This document shows positions 33,354 to 46,034 of a stretch of DNA of 64,000 bases, piece by piece. The notes beneath the pieces were generated by a model, which saw only the letters and a program-made list of their open reading frames with translations, did no database searches and was not told the DNA's origin. How positions within the stretch are numbered: the first letter of the stretch is position 1; every line of letters starts with the position of its first letter. This DNA is from Helicoverpa zea (taxonomy: Eukaryota; Arthropoda; Insecta; Lepidoptera; Noctuidae). A program made the position numbers and the translations under genes. The stretch covers positions 930,001 through 994,000 of the forward strand of contig NC_061458.1 in the NCBI RefSeq assembly GCF_022581195.2, given 5' to 3'.

Positions 33354-36300
33354 ATGTCCAGCAACTTTTATTTTCACAAATGGAAAGACACTTTGAGAGA
33401 CCTAGAAGAGCTAGTAGAAAATGATGTTTTTTATCAAGTAGGTAACTCAGGTGAACACAAAGATCTGTCATTTTGAAACTTGCTTTATCATCTGCCTGTC
33501 CTATTCCAAAATATTTTGAGGTCGACTTCCAGTCCTATCAGATGCAGCTGGGTACCAGAAACTTGCGTTACAATGATAATAATTTCATTTCAGGAAACAA
33601 AAGTTCATGATCAGAAGTTGCCTCAAGCAGTGCACAGATCGTCTTCGTTCCTGGGACAGTACATCATGATGTACAATCAAATGATTCAATGCTGTCAGCA
33701 GAACCTACAAGTACAAAAGACGGCGTGGTTGGATAGCATTTTGAATGCTGTAATTTTAAGGTTAAAAAAACAGTAGATACTTTAACAGCAAAATTCTTAC
33801 TTCCTTCCATTACTAGTGTTATAAATTCAAAAGTATTCTATCTACATATATGGGAAGAATATAAGTACATGTACAGACTGTTCGCATGTTTTGTAGTTCA
33901 GTCACGGGTCAAGTATAAAAATCTTGCTTTACAGAATAATAGAACTTAAACAGCACTTAGAGAAGTTAGAAGGCAGTCGCTTCCAATTTCTTGGTTACGG
34001 CTTAATCGAAGTACATCACACAGTTTATGATATCGGAATGACTAAAATACCAAAACCGTTAACGCGACCAGCACATATACAGGCTAAACTTGAAGATATA
34101 TTCGCAGTAGTTAAAGAAAAAAGGATGATGGCACAAATAGGTAAGATAGAAAACAAAACGTAAAAAGATAAAGGTACTTTACCTAAAGCACTAGAAAGAG
34201 AATTACGAAAGAAAATAAAAAAGACAAACAGAATTTGCAGTTATAGCAAAGGTAACTGGTTATTCTTTACTGATTTCAGAGGAAGAAGCGGCGGCGACTG
34301 TAGAGACAGAGAAACCAGTAGAGTGGTGGGATGCAGAGGCAAATGGGGAAACCACAAGCAATAAAGAACCAAGCAAAAAAGATAACATACCAGAGGCACT
34401 ACAGATGACTAGAAAATATTTAGCTTTGATAATGGCACATGAGAAAACTAGGTTTCAAGATTTGTAGTTGATTATGCATTTGATTTGTTTAATGATGTAG
34501 ATGAAGTAGTAGGTAAAAGCGGATGATTTTTTAACGATGATATTTCCGTCTTGATAATAAATATAATTTATTGCATCACACTGGTTCAAGAACCAATCAA
34601 ATTCACCTAACTCATACACCTAACTCAGATTCTGATTTCTCATAGACAAGTAATAACATGGGATAAACATCGAAAGCTAACAAGAGAAATGTGGGAAAAA
34701 GACTTGATGGGAGAATTGAAACCAAAAGCTAGACCCGAAGTCAGAAAGAGAAGTGCTAATCTCATACATACAGTATTCAGGTAATTAAATTAAAAACTTA
34801 AAAGTAACAGACATTATCATAAAGCAAAGATTAAAGAAGGATTAATCGTTGATATTTACGACTTTTCAGAGTGTATTTCAAATTGAAAAGGGAACGCATA
34901 GAAAGATGCAAACGGGATGAATTGCTTGGATTGAATTTATGTGATGCTCCTATTTTTGGTGTCCAACAAGAACAAGCAGAAGAGGTAAAGTAAATAACAT
35001 TACTTTATATGAAAATAACACTATAGTAAACTATATAAATGTTGGTACAAATATAAATCTACATTTACTAACAGGGACTTGCTTTCCCTTTCTTAACCAG
35101 ATGTTAAAAAATCGCTCGAAGTTGTATCAAAAGTATGAAGAGAAACATCTAGAACATCGAAATAAACTAAAAGATGATTACATGAAAAATAAAAAAGCTA
35201 TTGTATGTGAAGAATTGCGTGATCAAATCAGAGAATGGTTTATAGAATGGTAATTGAGGAAATTAATTTAAAATTGATAATTTTGTCTTCCATACAATTG
35301 TTAAGTTTTCTAAAATCGGCAAATCAAAATTCGATCAGATATTTACTTTCTAGGTTTGAATCTGTTCAGTTTTTCTACGACATACCTAAAGAAGGTTCTG
35401 TTGCTATCTTCAAAGGTGAAATTCCCGATCCTCTCGACTGGCTTAAAGAAAACACTGCTCTTGCACTGAAAAAAGAGGCTGACAAAAAGAAAAGTCCTCA
35501 GGATGTAAGTTACATGATTCGTAGAAAAGTAGTCAATTTCTTACCCATATAAATTGATATCAAAAGGGTATGTGTCTACTTATTACGAAATGATTAAATC
35601 AATGTCAGTCGTGAAATTACTATATTACTTCCTATTTGGTTTAACCACAGCTAAAATTTCAAAAACTGGAAGCAAAGAAACAGGCAATGCTACAGAAAAG
35701 AGAAGAACAAATGAATATGAAAGCAGAAGCGCTATTACTAAAGAAAATGATGAAAAACCCGACAATGCATCCAGGCTATACATACCCGCCTTCAAAATAT
35801 ACTGGTGACATCGTAAAGGTACAATACTACTGAATCGAAAACCCAAAAACAACTATATTCGCCATTTCTTTGACCACAGTACACCTGGGGAAAAAGAGAT
35901 ACATTTTATTGTATGATTAAATTGAAGTGTATGAAAATCATCTTATTTCAGGCTATAGACTATTATCACAAATCTTGGGATATGTTTGATGTATGGGAAA
36001 CTATGGACGTAAAAGAAAAACATGTTGACATAATCAATTTAAATGATGCAATAATGCAAGTGCAGCTTGAGGTATTACCTGAAGTGGACGAAGAAATGAG
36101 GTACATAAATGCAAGAACATTATTTGAAACAGATTAATGCAACAGCATTAAAGTTTAATAACAATTTTAGGCAAGAACTTCGCAAACTAAAACAGGCTTT
36201 GAAAAATGACTACAAAACGAATGAAGAGGAAATGCCTGTTAATTTAACGAAGCGTCCTAAAAGAAAAAGAGTAAAGAAAGCGCCTAAATCAAAATTTGAT

Positions 36301-39300
36301 GACAAAGTAGTCGACATGATTGAGGTTAACTGTTTATCCCACCAAAAACACTAAATGTAAAAATAAAGCCAATCCTCTACGCAATTCCTCCACCGTAAAA
36401 AGTTTTGAGATCGCATAGAAACCAAGTCCTGTTCAACTTTATTTGTAATAATAAATCAATATTTTGTGACTATATCAATAGTTTTGTTCACATTACAATA
36501 ATATTGACTTGGCCATGAGCACAATAAACTACAAATGTAATACAGCATATCTTGGAGAGGTGAAAGTCAAACATGAAGTTTAATATCACAGAATTAAATA
36601 CTTTTAGTTTATTCAATTGTTACTAAATGACCGACAGTCAGTATCATCCAACATCAATGAACTGCACATGTACTATGGCGCATGTTTAGTCCATGGTGAT
36701 CTCAAATTCCAATCAGTCCATAATCAGTCCAATCGTAAAATCATGTCCATATAGAATTTATCAATTCAATGGTATTTACACATTATTTCAAGGAGCGACT
36801 TTTAACTTGTGCTCATGGCCAAGACAATATTATTGTAATGTGAACAAAACTATTGATATAGTCACAAAATATTGATTTATTATTACAAATAAAGTTGAAC
36901 AGGACTTGGCTTCTATGCGATCTCAAAACTTTTTACGGTGGAGGAATTGCGTAGAGGATTGGCTTTATTTTTACATTTAGTGTTTTTGGTGGGATCTAAT
37001 TTATTTTTTGTAGGTCTCTTTCTTCTCTAAGTATATAACAAATTAAATTAACTTACATGCAACTCACTAAATATGTACACTTAAATATCTTTTAGAATAA
37101 AAGAGATTTATTTCAGAAGTAGATGGCGCTATCACATGAAATTATTTGTTTTTTTTTTAAGTACTACTTATACTAAGCTATGTAACGATTTAGACCAGGA
37201 CAACGCCATCTATCGAGCGAGCATGCAGTATTTATCGCACTGCATTAATATGAAAGATTTTATCATTATTCATTTCATTTTAACCTAGCTTTTTTATTCA
37301 TATTTATGTATATTTAATACATAATAACAATATACCACACTACGTAACAATAAAACAAATAGTAACATTTTGTACATAATAAATAACACAGTTATCAATG
37401 CAGTCAAAATTCATACACAATGTTCTTGAAAAACCGCAAATATAATTTGTTTCCTATTTTTTTATTAAGTTTTAAGGTTTTTATAATTTTCCCTTTATAT
37501 GTAGCTAATAACCTATCTTGGTGCCAAATTTGAAGGTTCTAAGTTTGCTAGAAGTACCTTAGACTTTTGATGATCGGTCAGTGAGTCAGTGACAAAATGG
37601 TGTAACTTTGATCGCTCATAACTCGTAAACTATTTATTTAAATGTCTTGTAATTTTGAGACTGAGCTTGTTCTAATACTTACTCTTGGTCATCGAAAACC
37701 TAAACTCCTAGCTTTGTTCACATGGAAGATACAGGGGGCTGAAATAGCCGCGAAACGCTTCGAGAAAAGATGGTACGGCCGTGCCCGCTTTGCTCGAGTC
37801 TTGGCTGGGGCACTGCCGTGCCCTCAGATATTTTATCTAAGAAGTGTTCTTGTAAAAACGAAATTAATGAAATAAATATTGGCAACAATCTTACGTATTT
37901 GATGAATGTGATAGAATACATAATACTTATTTCCTACAGAATCTCATAGAACAAGGTTTTATACTAGAATACCCTAAACAGAAACTGGAAGATTTTATAG
38001 GAGACCCCAACTTTGGAGGAGAGGATCTACGTGCACAAACTTTGTGAGTAATAAACCACTTAGAATTGTGAAAGATATGTTATAGGAAGATAGTATTATG
38101 TATGAGAATAATAGAAACGAGGAATCAATTGGTTATTGATTACTAGAAGACAGAAAACCATCTTTGAAGAAACCTGGACTTAAGAGGTCGTCAATCCGCC
38201 TAAAAAGCATGAAGGACAAGATGCCTGTGCTCTGTAGTGATAATCAAAACATTTAATGGAACATGTCTATTTTTCAGACCTGCATCACCATTTCACTTTG
38301 AAATACGGCAGTACTGGTGGGAGAGATGTCGCGACGTGTCTTGTGGCTTTCGCAGGATGTTGCTAGTTGGACCTGACTGCAGCGGAAGAACTAACCTGAT
38401 CTATGCGCTTGCGTCTGTCAATGGTATGTACTATGTAGTCACAGATAAAGTAGGAATCGAAGTCATAGTCAAAGTGAAAGTTGAAATCAACGTTTTAAAA
38501 AATGTTTATGTCAAAGCAAAATTCCAACTTTGAGAGTGCACTTTCCACGAGCGATTACTCATTGATATGGCTTGCTATTTCTCCAGGAAAGCTACGGAAG
38601 AGAGTTAGCTAGTTAGTCAAAGTGCTAGACATAGTCGCAGTCAAAGCAAAGCTAAAACATTCTTTCGCAGACGCAGTGCTGTTTGAGTTAGACCCTCACA
38701 ATGTGCAGGGAGGTTCACAATCGGCTCCATTTCTGAAACGTTTAGTAAAGATGGTGGTCACTTGTGCCAGAGCGTTGCAGCCTTCAGTGATACGTATCAA
38801 AAATGTTGAGAAACTGTTTTATTCTAAGGTCCATAATATGCTTATAATTACTTTGATTTGTGTCACTCAGAAGAATAAACTGGTCTTCTACGTTACGCAC
38901 CATTTATTATTTTTTTTAGATACCACCAGAAGAAGCAGATATGAATCTGAAAATCATAAGGTCCTACTTTGTTACGAAGTTATTCAAAACTATCAATAAG
39001 GCTGACAACATTACTGTTATTGGTAAGGTTTTTGTCATCTGCCGTTTCCTAGACATTACTGTAGAATTTAAAACTAGAGTAACACTAGCTGAACAAGCGT
39101 GGTTTTAATTTAGTCTAAGTCAAACGATAGACAACCTATGCCCAGACCAAGGCAGAGTAAAACGGAGAGGTATTTAAACAACCCCAAAAGAGTATGGATA
39201 CCACTATGGATACCACTGAGTGGGCGAAGACGAGATGCATAAATAACGAAATTCTATTGGTTACTAAAAATGTCTCACCTCTGCTCCGCGTTGGTGAAGT

Positions 39301-40752
39301 TTGCGTCTAAAGCAAGGATATGTATACTATTTTCCACAGCAACTTGCACAGAGCCATGGCTAGCGACAGCCAGCGCCCTTTTGAAGCAGTTTCCAGAAGT
39401 ATTGCTCTTGCCTAACAATGGCTACTCTTTAGTAGTGCAGGTGCTCAAAGAATGGGTTTACAGGTCAGTTTCCCAAGGTATATATTTATTTAAAGGGTAC
39501 AAAATTATCCAAAGGGTCTTCTAGAAAAAATAAGTTTTTGTATCTGTAGTGAGAAACGATCCAGGGCCTGTAGTAGTTTATATCCCAAAAATATCAAGCG
39601 TCAGGTCATTTTTACGTGAAGATGATCCCAAAACATTCCTATATATTAGAAAAGGTCTTAATCTTAATTCAACCTTCGATTTATTACAGGAATAAAGTGA
39701 TTCCTGCAGACTTGAATGTGTCTAACTTAGCGCGTGTCCTACAAGGGTACAGTTTCGGATACTTACAAGATGCTCTGGATAAATTCATGTCGGCTGATAG
39801 GATCGTCAAGTTAGTATTATATTTAGTGAAAAAGGAAAAAAAAGAGAAGAGAAAGGTGGTGCCCTGATTTCAGATAAGCTATTTTAATTGGGCGCCGATG
39901 TCATATTGTCCCCTTGTTGAACGCAAAGGAAGTTGCAAGCATTGTCTAGGATCATAGCCGCTTTTATGAAATGTATATTTGATATTTTAATTTAAGTAGT
40001 CGTGGTGGACTAGTCGGCAAAGAACCAACCTCTCAAGTATGAGGGCGCGGGTTCGATTCCAGGTCAGGCAAGTACCAATGCAACTTTTCTAAGTTTGTAT
40101 GCACTTTCTAAGTATATCTTCGACACCAATGACTGTGTTTCAGATAGCACGTTAAACTGTAGGTCCCGGCTGTCATTGAACATGCTTGGAAGTCGTTACG
40201 GGTAGTAGGAAGCCAGTAAGTCTGACACCAGTCTAACCAAGGGGTATTGGGTTGCCCGGGTAACTGGGTTGAGGAGGTCAGATAGGCTGTCGCTTCTTGT
40301 AAAGCACTGGTACTCAGCTGAATCCGGTTAGACTGGAAGCCGACCCCAACATAGCTGGGAAAAAGGCTCGGTGGATGATGTATTTGATATTTAAATTTTG
40401 AATGAACTGATTCTGATTTACAGAATAGCTGCTTATGGGCTTAGTCCAATGGAAGTGTACGATTATTTTTTGGAAGATACAACGCAGACCACAGTTGTAA
40501 GTATTAGACGTGAACTTTCAGTCAATCTACCTTCAATTATCAGCCTGTTTACTTCGACTATCAGCCTGATTATTTCGACAGGAGTACGACAAATACCTGG
40601 TCTGGTACAACGAGAAAACAGCTCAGGGTATAAAGGAGGTTAAACACTTGGAAGACCAGAGAGAGTTCAATGCTGCCTTCGAGAAATATGTCACCAAGAA
40701 GCAGAAGAAGAAGAAGGCTAAATCAGCCCCCAGCAGTGCGGCCTTTAAATAA
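33354..40752 (+). CDS. IQ and AAA domain protein, IQCA1/DRC11 family (19 coding exons)
   Basis: Exons: 33354-33437, 33594-33760, 33935-34140, 34280-34463, 34646-34780, 34870-34984, 35101-35249, 35354-35504, 35651-35818, 35952-36100, 36171-36324, 37940-38043, 38278-38423, 38671-38828, 38920-39022, 39340-39463, 39690-39809, 40424-40496, 40582-40752. All phases join into 886 codons with GT-AG introns; the donor after 38828 (GTCCAT) is weak. The protein begins MSSNFYFHKWKDTL. Residues ~250-270 hold a degenerate IQ motif, 440-560 charged coiled coil, 589-850 a AAA-like domain, and the tail is Lys-rich. In the family the protein belongs to the nexin-dynein regulatory complex of motile cilia and sperm flagella and binds calmodulin. 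Oddities: the P-loop is GPDCSGRT (residues 620-627) with Arg for the catalytic Lys, and the Walker B acidic pair is replaced (IRIKNVEK, ~678-685), so ATP hydrolysis is doubtful. Family membership is from recalled similarity; human IQCA1 is about 820 residues. Confidence 0.88.
33500..33561 (-). mobile_element. SINE remnant in DRC11 intron 1
   Basis: GTCGACTTCCAGTC...GATGCAGCTGGGTACCAG matches the body of the local SINE in reverse. It makes up over a third of a 156-bp intron. Confidence 0.65.
36336..36995. mobile_element. Foldback element with 189-bp inverted arms
   Basis: The left arm (36336-36524) and right arm (36807-36995) are reverse complements with two mismatches. The termini read ATCCCACCAAAAACAC. 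The 282-bp loop has no coding sequence. It lies in intron 11 of the DRC11-like gene, starting 11 bp after the splice donor at 36325. No convincing target duplication was seen, so the superfamily is unassigned. Confidence 0.95.
37490..37870 (+). repeat. Dispersed repeat in DRC11 intron 11
   Basis: The motif series GGTCAGTGAGTCAGTGACAAAATGG ... TTGATCGCTCATAACTCGTAAACTATTTATTT ... GAGACTGAGCTTGTTCTAA is typical of a widespread lepidopteran non-coding repeat, recalled rather than searched. No coding exon is needed here, because exons 11 and 12 join in phase across the intron. Confidence 0.5.
40003..40379 (+). mobile_element. Full-length SINE in DRC11 intron 17
   Basis: Same family as 16266-16651, with an intact box B (GGGTTCGATTCC). 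Flanked by the imperfect direct repeat TATTTGATATTTTAATTT / TATTTGATATTTAAATTT. It shares the gene's orientation and sits close to the acceptor of exon 18 at 40424. Confidence 0.92.
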
Positions 40753-40780
40753 AGGCTAGTTTCACTGGCCTTTAAATAAA
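40748..40780 (+). terminator. Polyadenylation signals of the DRC11-like gene
   Basis: AATAAA at 40748-40753 overlaps the TAA stop, and a second AATAAA lies at 40775-40780. Both are part of a 14-base direct repeat GGCCTTTAAATAAA that spans the stop codon. A third lies near 40826. The last two are the more likely signals. Confidence 0.55.
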
Positions 40781-42009
40781 TTGAACGCAATTTGATTTAT
40801 TTCTTTGCATTTCCCGTAGAATTAAAATAAAATAATAGTTCATCTGTGATGATGAGACGACTACGACGTAGCTCGTCTTGCGCTACGGCTATGCCTTCCT
40901 AAAATGTCGTAGCACTATACCAAATTGCAAAGAGTTTGGTTACACAGAATTGTTATGGGTTTGTTTGATACCACAAAAATAAACCAGGGCCATATTATTG
41001 TGATATGGAACACTTAAATGTAGGCCATATACCCAGCAATAATACCGATAGGAGGCTGTTGATAAAAATATGTATACTTACCAAAGATATTATCTCCCTC
41101 AATAGATAGCTTCCAAACCCCAAATACGCATTCAAAACACCATAAAAACCCATACAAACTCAAAACATTGATGACATAACGCCAAATTAAAAACATCACT
41201 AAGCTTGCAATTTGCCGTAAAATAAACACGATTTTTATTCTGCGTTGCAAAGATAAGAGGGAATTTCAAATAAAGGGGCTGGTGTCGATATAGAGGGCTG
41301 ATGTTTATCTCGACATAACGTGTTGGCGAACGCTGACGAAGCGGATTTTATTTCTTTATTGCACAAAAATGCTAACTTTCACTGTAAGGGTAGGGTGACG
41401 ACGGTTTTGTAGGATTTTTTGTGTTTAAGAAAAATAAAATGCTTCTTGTGAGGTCGTAGGTGGTATTTATTCAAATACATTTTCTAAATTGTGAGTGGTG
41501 TTCTTACTATCCAAGATTACCGATTAGATGGGTATGTTTCAAATGGATACATAGAATGATGCGGCAGGTGTGCGCTTCATTGGCGTTAAATAAGTGTTTT
41601 TGTCTCCTAATAAATTTGCTCATGGCCCAATAAGCATTTCAGAGCCTGGACTTTACAAACTATAAGTATGCTTATTCTGAGTTCTACTTAATTCTAATCA
41701 TCATCATCATCATCAGCCTATCGCAGTCCACTGCTGGACATAGGCCTCTCCAAGTGCACGCCACTGAGATCGATTTTCGGCTTCTCGCATCCATCGCATC
41801 ATCTTAATTCTAATGCTGTCTTATAAACTAATGAAATCATGGTCACTCTATTCTCCACCCTTTTAATATTCAGGCGGTGTATTTGGAATTAATTTCAGTC
41901 GTTTAAATATTTTCTGCGACCGCTCTGTGGCCAGTAATTATTGTTTGAACATCACTTCTAGTTAGCCAGTGTTTACTTTGATATTTTTGCACACTTGATA
42001 CTTACCTAC
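40781..42009. other. Interval downstream of the DRC11-like gene
   Basis: No exon recognised. Contains a 104-bp RTE fragment at 41699-41802. Confidence 0.55.
41699..41802 (-). mobile_element. 5'-truncated RTE-type LINE copy
   Basis: Reverse complement of the last ~100 bp of the element at 51842-53625, including its (ATC)n tail and the end of its reading frame. Flanked by the 12-bp direct repeat CTTAATTCTAAT (41687-41698 and 41803-41814). Confidence 0.93.
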
Positions 42010-43500
42010 TAATATTGGTTTTGTATCGAAATTAGCTTCTAGGTTTAGCTTGGAAATAGTTAAATAGAGCGTGCAAAATAAAGGCTACATAATCTATTAT
42101 TGGTATTTTTTGCAACTCCAATTTTTCTGAGGTCCCTAGACTATGTACGAATTCTAATAGAAAATTACGTAATGATTTTTAGCGACTACAATTTAATTCT
42201 TCAATATTTTTATTGTAGAGGTAATATTGCACAATTTTATTGTATGCAAGATAACATATTGCTAAGTAAAATATACCTTTTATATAGTTACGTAGATTTT
42301 AGAGTATGTTCAGTATAAATTGGGGTATGAGGTGTTTATAGATACTAAGCAATGAGACAACATAATAATGTTAATAAAATATTTATTAAGTCATGGAACA
42401 CATAAATGAAAACAGTGAAGTCAGTCTTTTAGATTTCATTAGGCAAATATTTAAATGCTTACCTATATAATTTATATTAATCAGTCAGTCATATCACTAG
42501 GCATGTTATAATTATTAATACTGTTACATAATAGTTAAAATGTAATAAATAATGCCACTAACAAAAAGTTATCAAAGAAACAAAATACATTAAATACGTT
42601 ATGAAAATGCATTAAAATTAATGAAAATTGCATTTTTATGTTTCAGCAGGTTTGATTTTTTTTAACACTGGAGAGTTAGTGAAACCGGTCTAGATATTTA
42701 CGCCTGATGAAAAGGCTACCAAGGTCTTGGATATTTTTATTAAGAAGTACAAATAGTGAAGCTATGGACTGTGGAGACCTATTACAGCTGTTAGAACAGT
42801 CCTATTGATAAATAAGGGGAAAATATTCGGTTATTTTACAACAGTGGGCATATAAAGTCAGTTCACATAATATACAAGGATACAAAAAATACATAGTCTT
42901 GTGCTGTCGCGTATCATATCGTATCGCGGCTCAACGCAGCGTGAAGTCGCTTCACCCCCTTCTGCTAATATAGTAGACTAAATGTCATCGCGCCTTCAAG
43001 CCACGATTAGCCGCGATACGCTAACTGCGATATTGGACGAATAATTTCAGGTTAGACTTGTAGTAGCTCTGGAACTGTCTGATATGTGCTTATCTTATGA
43101 AGTTGCAGAACTTTTCAGTGCGAACTGACCTCTCTTTAAAGGTAATCCGGTCAAATAATAATATCTGGTCACCTTTCACAAACGGTCGGTTAGCCAAATG
43201 GTAAGGTATTTATTAGCTTATTTTAAGGGTGCTGACAAAACTGATAAACTACTCAGACCACAGCCAACAAGCATGCTCATCACACAAATGTTGACCGTAC
43301 CGGGAATCGAACCCGGGACCATCACGGCACCATTGCATAGTGACCATTGCGCCAACGAGGTCGTCAAATATGTTAAAAGGCCATTAATGATGGTTGATGA
43401 TGAAGTATATAATGTACTCCAGCGCGTTACTTTTCACTGCGAACTGACCACTATTTCTCTAAGATGGTTGAAGTTTTAGTATTGAAACTAGATTTATTCT
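42010..43500. repeat. Large tandem duplicate, copy 1
   Basis: 1,491 bp matching 43666-45152 along its whole length, with scattered substitutions and small indels. It contains a tRNA-like segment on the minus strand (43290-43364) and a 12-bp inverted pair CGTATCGCGGCT / AGCCGCGATACG near 42920-43020. No protein gene recognised. Confidence 0.95.
43290..43364 (-). repeat. tRNA-derived SINE-like head
   Basis: The minus strand reads a box A-like TTGGCGCAATGGTCAC and a perfect T-arm CCGGGTTCGATTCCCGG, the RNA polymerase III box B. There is no complete cloverleaf, so it is a SINE head or tRNA relic rather than a working tRNA. The matching place in copy 2 (about 44940-45012) has a mutated box B (GGTTCCATTCC) and extra bases. 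Confidence 0.6.
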
Positions 43501-43665
43501 TATTAAGGCGAGGAAGTGGTCAACAATAATTCCATAACCGGCACGCGCATCTAAGGCGCCAAAAGGGGTCGGAGCGTCTGAGCGGGGCGAGGATAACAAT
43601 ACGCGCGCTAGCTTATAACTAAAAGTCGTAAGCGACAAAATGGTTTTGTAATTTTAATATTTATA
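43501..43665. repeat. GC-rich spacer between the duplicates
   Basis: Reverse complement of the repeat at 31713-31860, inserted or retained exactly between the two 1.49-kb copies. Confidence 0.88.
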
Positions 43666-45152
43666 TAATATTGGTTTTGTATCGAAATTAGCTTCTAGGT
43701 TTAGCTTGGAAATAGTTAAATAGAGCGTGCAAAATAAAGGCTACATAATCTATTATTGGTATTTTTTGCAACTCCAATTTTTCTGTTGTCCCTAGACTAT
43801 GTACGAATTCTAATAGAAGATTACGTAATGATTTTTAGCGACTACAATTTAATTCTTCAATATTTTTACTGTAGAGGTAATATTGCACAATTTTATTGTA
43901 TGCAAGATAACATATTGCTAAGTAAAATATACCTTTTAGTTACGTAGATTTTAGAGTATGTTCAGTATAAACTGGGGTATGAGGTGTTTATACAAAGCAA
44001 TGAGACAACATAATAATGTTAATAAAATATTTATTAAGTCATGGAACACATAAATGAAAACAGTGAAGTCAGTCTTTTAGATTTCATTAGGCAAATATTT
44101 AAATGCTTACATAATTTATATTAATCAGTCAGAAATAATATCACTAGGCATTCAATAATTAATAATACTAGTACATATTTGTTAAAATGTAATAAATAAT
44201 GCCACTAACAAAAGTTATCAAAGATACAAAAGACACAAAATACGTTATGAAAATGCATTAAAATGAATGAAAATTGCATTTTTATGTTTCAGCAGGTTTT
44301 TTTTAACATTGGAAAGTTAATGAAACCGGTCTAGATATTTACGCCTGATGAAAAGGCTACCAAGGTCTTGGATATTTTTATTAAGAAGTACAAATAGTGA
44401 AGCTATGGACTGTGGAGACCTATTACAGCTGTTAGAACAGTCCTATTGATAAATAAGGGGAAAATATTCGGTTATTTTACAACAGTGGGCATATAAAGTT
44501 AGTTCACATAATATACAAGGATACAAAAAATACATAGTCTTGTGCTGTCGCGTATCATATCGTATCGCGGCTCAACGCAGCGTGAAGTCGCTTCACCCCC
44601 TTCTGCTAATATAGTAGACTAAATGTCATCGCGCCTTCAAGCTACGATTAGCCGCGATACGATGCGGTACGCAAACTGCGATATTGGACGAATAATTTCA
44701 GGTTAGACTTGTAGTAGCTCTGGAACTGTCTGATATGTGCTTATCTTATGAAGTTGCAGAACTTTTCAGTGCGAACTGACCTCTCTTTAAAGGTAATCCG
44801 GTCAAATAATAATATCTGGTCACCTTTCACAAACGATCGGTTAGCCAAATGGTAAGGTATTTATTAGCTTGTTTTAAGGGTGCTGACACAACTGATAAAC
44901 TACTCAGACCACAGCCAACAAGCATGCTCGTCACACATGTTGACCGTACCGGGAATGGAACCCGGGACCAACACGGCAGACCGGCATAGTGACCATTGCG
45001 CCAACGAGGTCGTCAAATATGTTAAAAGGCTATTAATGATGGTTGATGATGAAGAAGAATATAATGTACCCTAGCGCATTACTTTTCACTGCGAACTGAC
45101 CACTATTTCTCTAAGATGGTTGAAGTTTTAGTATTGAAACTAGATTTATTCT
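43666..45152. repeat. Large tandem duplicate, copy 2
   Basis: 1,487 bp, same orientation as copy 1, offset 1,656 bp. It keeps AGCCGCGATACGATGCGGTACG where copy 1 has lost about 10 bp between two TACG words. Confidence 0.95.
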
Positions 45153-45360
45153 AATTAATATTATAAATACGAATGTAACTCAGTCTGTGCTACACAAACA
45201 CGTCATAACGACTGAACCGATTGAGAAGCAATTTGGTACAGGGTACAGAGATAGGTGGTACCCTCCCCTGGTGACGTAAATGGGCTACGTTTTATTCAGG
45301 TGACAGAAATAGTTCCTCGAGCTGGGAGTGCCACCGGAGGCGATAGCTAGCAGGTATGAA
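45153..45360 (+). repeat. Dispersed repeat fragment
   Basis: TATTATAAATACGAATGTAAC ... CGACTGAACCGATTGAGAAG ... TGGTACAG resembles the common lepidopteran repeat also seen at 51197-51371. Recognised by pattern only. Confidence 0.5.
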
Positions 45361-45920
45361 ATAAATTAAGACAAATCTTATCAATCGTTTGTGTAATAAA
45401 TCTACTCCATATATGTGAAATCTCAATGTAACAAAACACATAATATTCGAAAACATTTTGTCATGATCTTAACATATTTAAGCGTTCCACATTTGTTTCT
45501 ACTGTATTTTTTTATAATTCAAGAGAACAGTAGTTTCATTATATTTTATGAACGCTCAAATATGTTATTCTTTACATTTTTTAATTCCAAACACATGCAA
45601 GTGTTTTGTTTTGAGAGTTTTATTTTTGATCACAATTTTATTATTCTGCTACTACTACCTATTTCCTGACGTTTCACACACGTCCCGAAAGAAATTCCTG
45701 TAATAGGGTAAAAAGTAGCCTACGTCCTTTCTCAGGCGGTAAAACTGCCAGCGTGTAGTGTTCACCCTACCGACCATAATGGCTTTTGTTGAGTGTTGCA
45801 ATTTCAAGTGTATATTTTTGATTTACAGCCAAAAAAAGCCAAATTAAATTAATTGAAAACTTTTTTAGATGTACAAAGAGCGGGCCTGGGATACATTTCG
45901 TATTATCTCCTTTGATATAT
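45361..45920. other. Gene-free stretch between converging genes
   Basis: Nothing recognised apart from the far end of the MNS1-like transcript. Confidence 0.5.
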
Positions 45921-45924
45921 TGCC

Positions 45925-45930
45925 TTTATT
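45925..45930 (-). terminator. Candidate polyadenylation signal of the MNS1-like gene
   Basis: AATAAA on the minus strand, about 105 bases after the stop codon at 46037-46035. Confidence 0.5.
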
Positions 45931-46034
45931 ACGCCGATAGAAATTTTATAATCAAACCGACTATATTATTAATAATGGTTGTATCAATTTATCGTGATAA
46001 ATAATGAATGACATAATAAATAAATACTACAGTT

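Noticed and set aside
43290..43364. Functional tRNA gene on the minus strand
   Set aside because: The T-arm is perfect but no proper acceptor stem and anticodon arm can be formed, and the second copy has a mutated box B.
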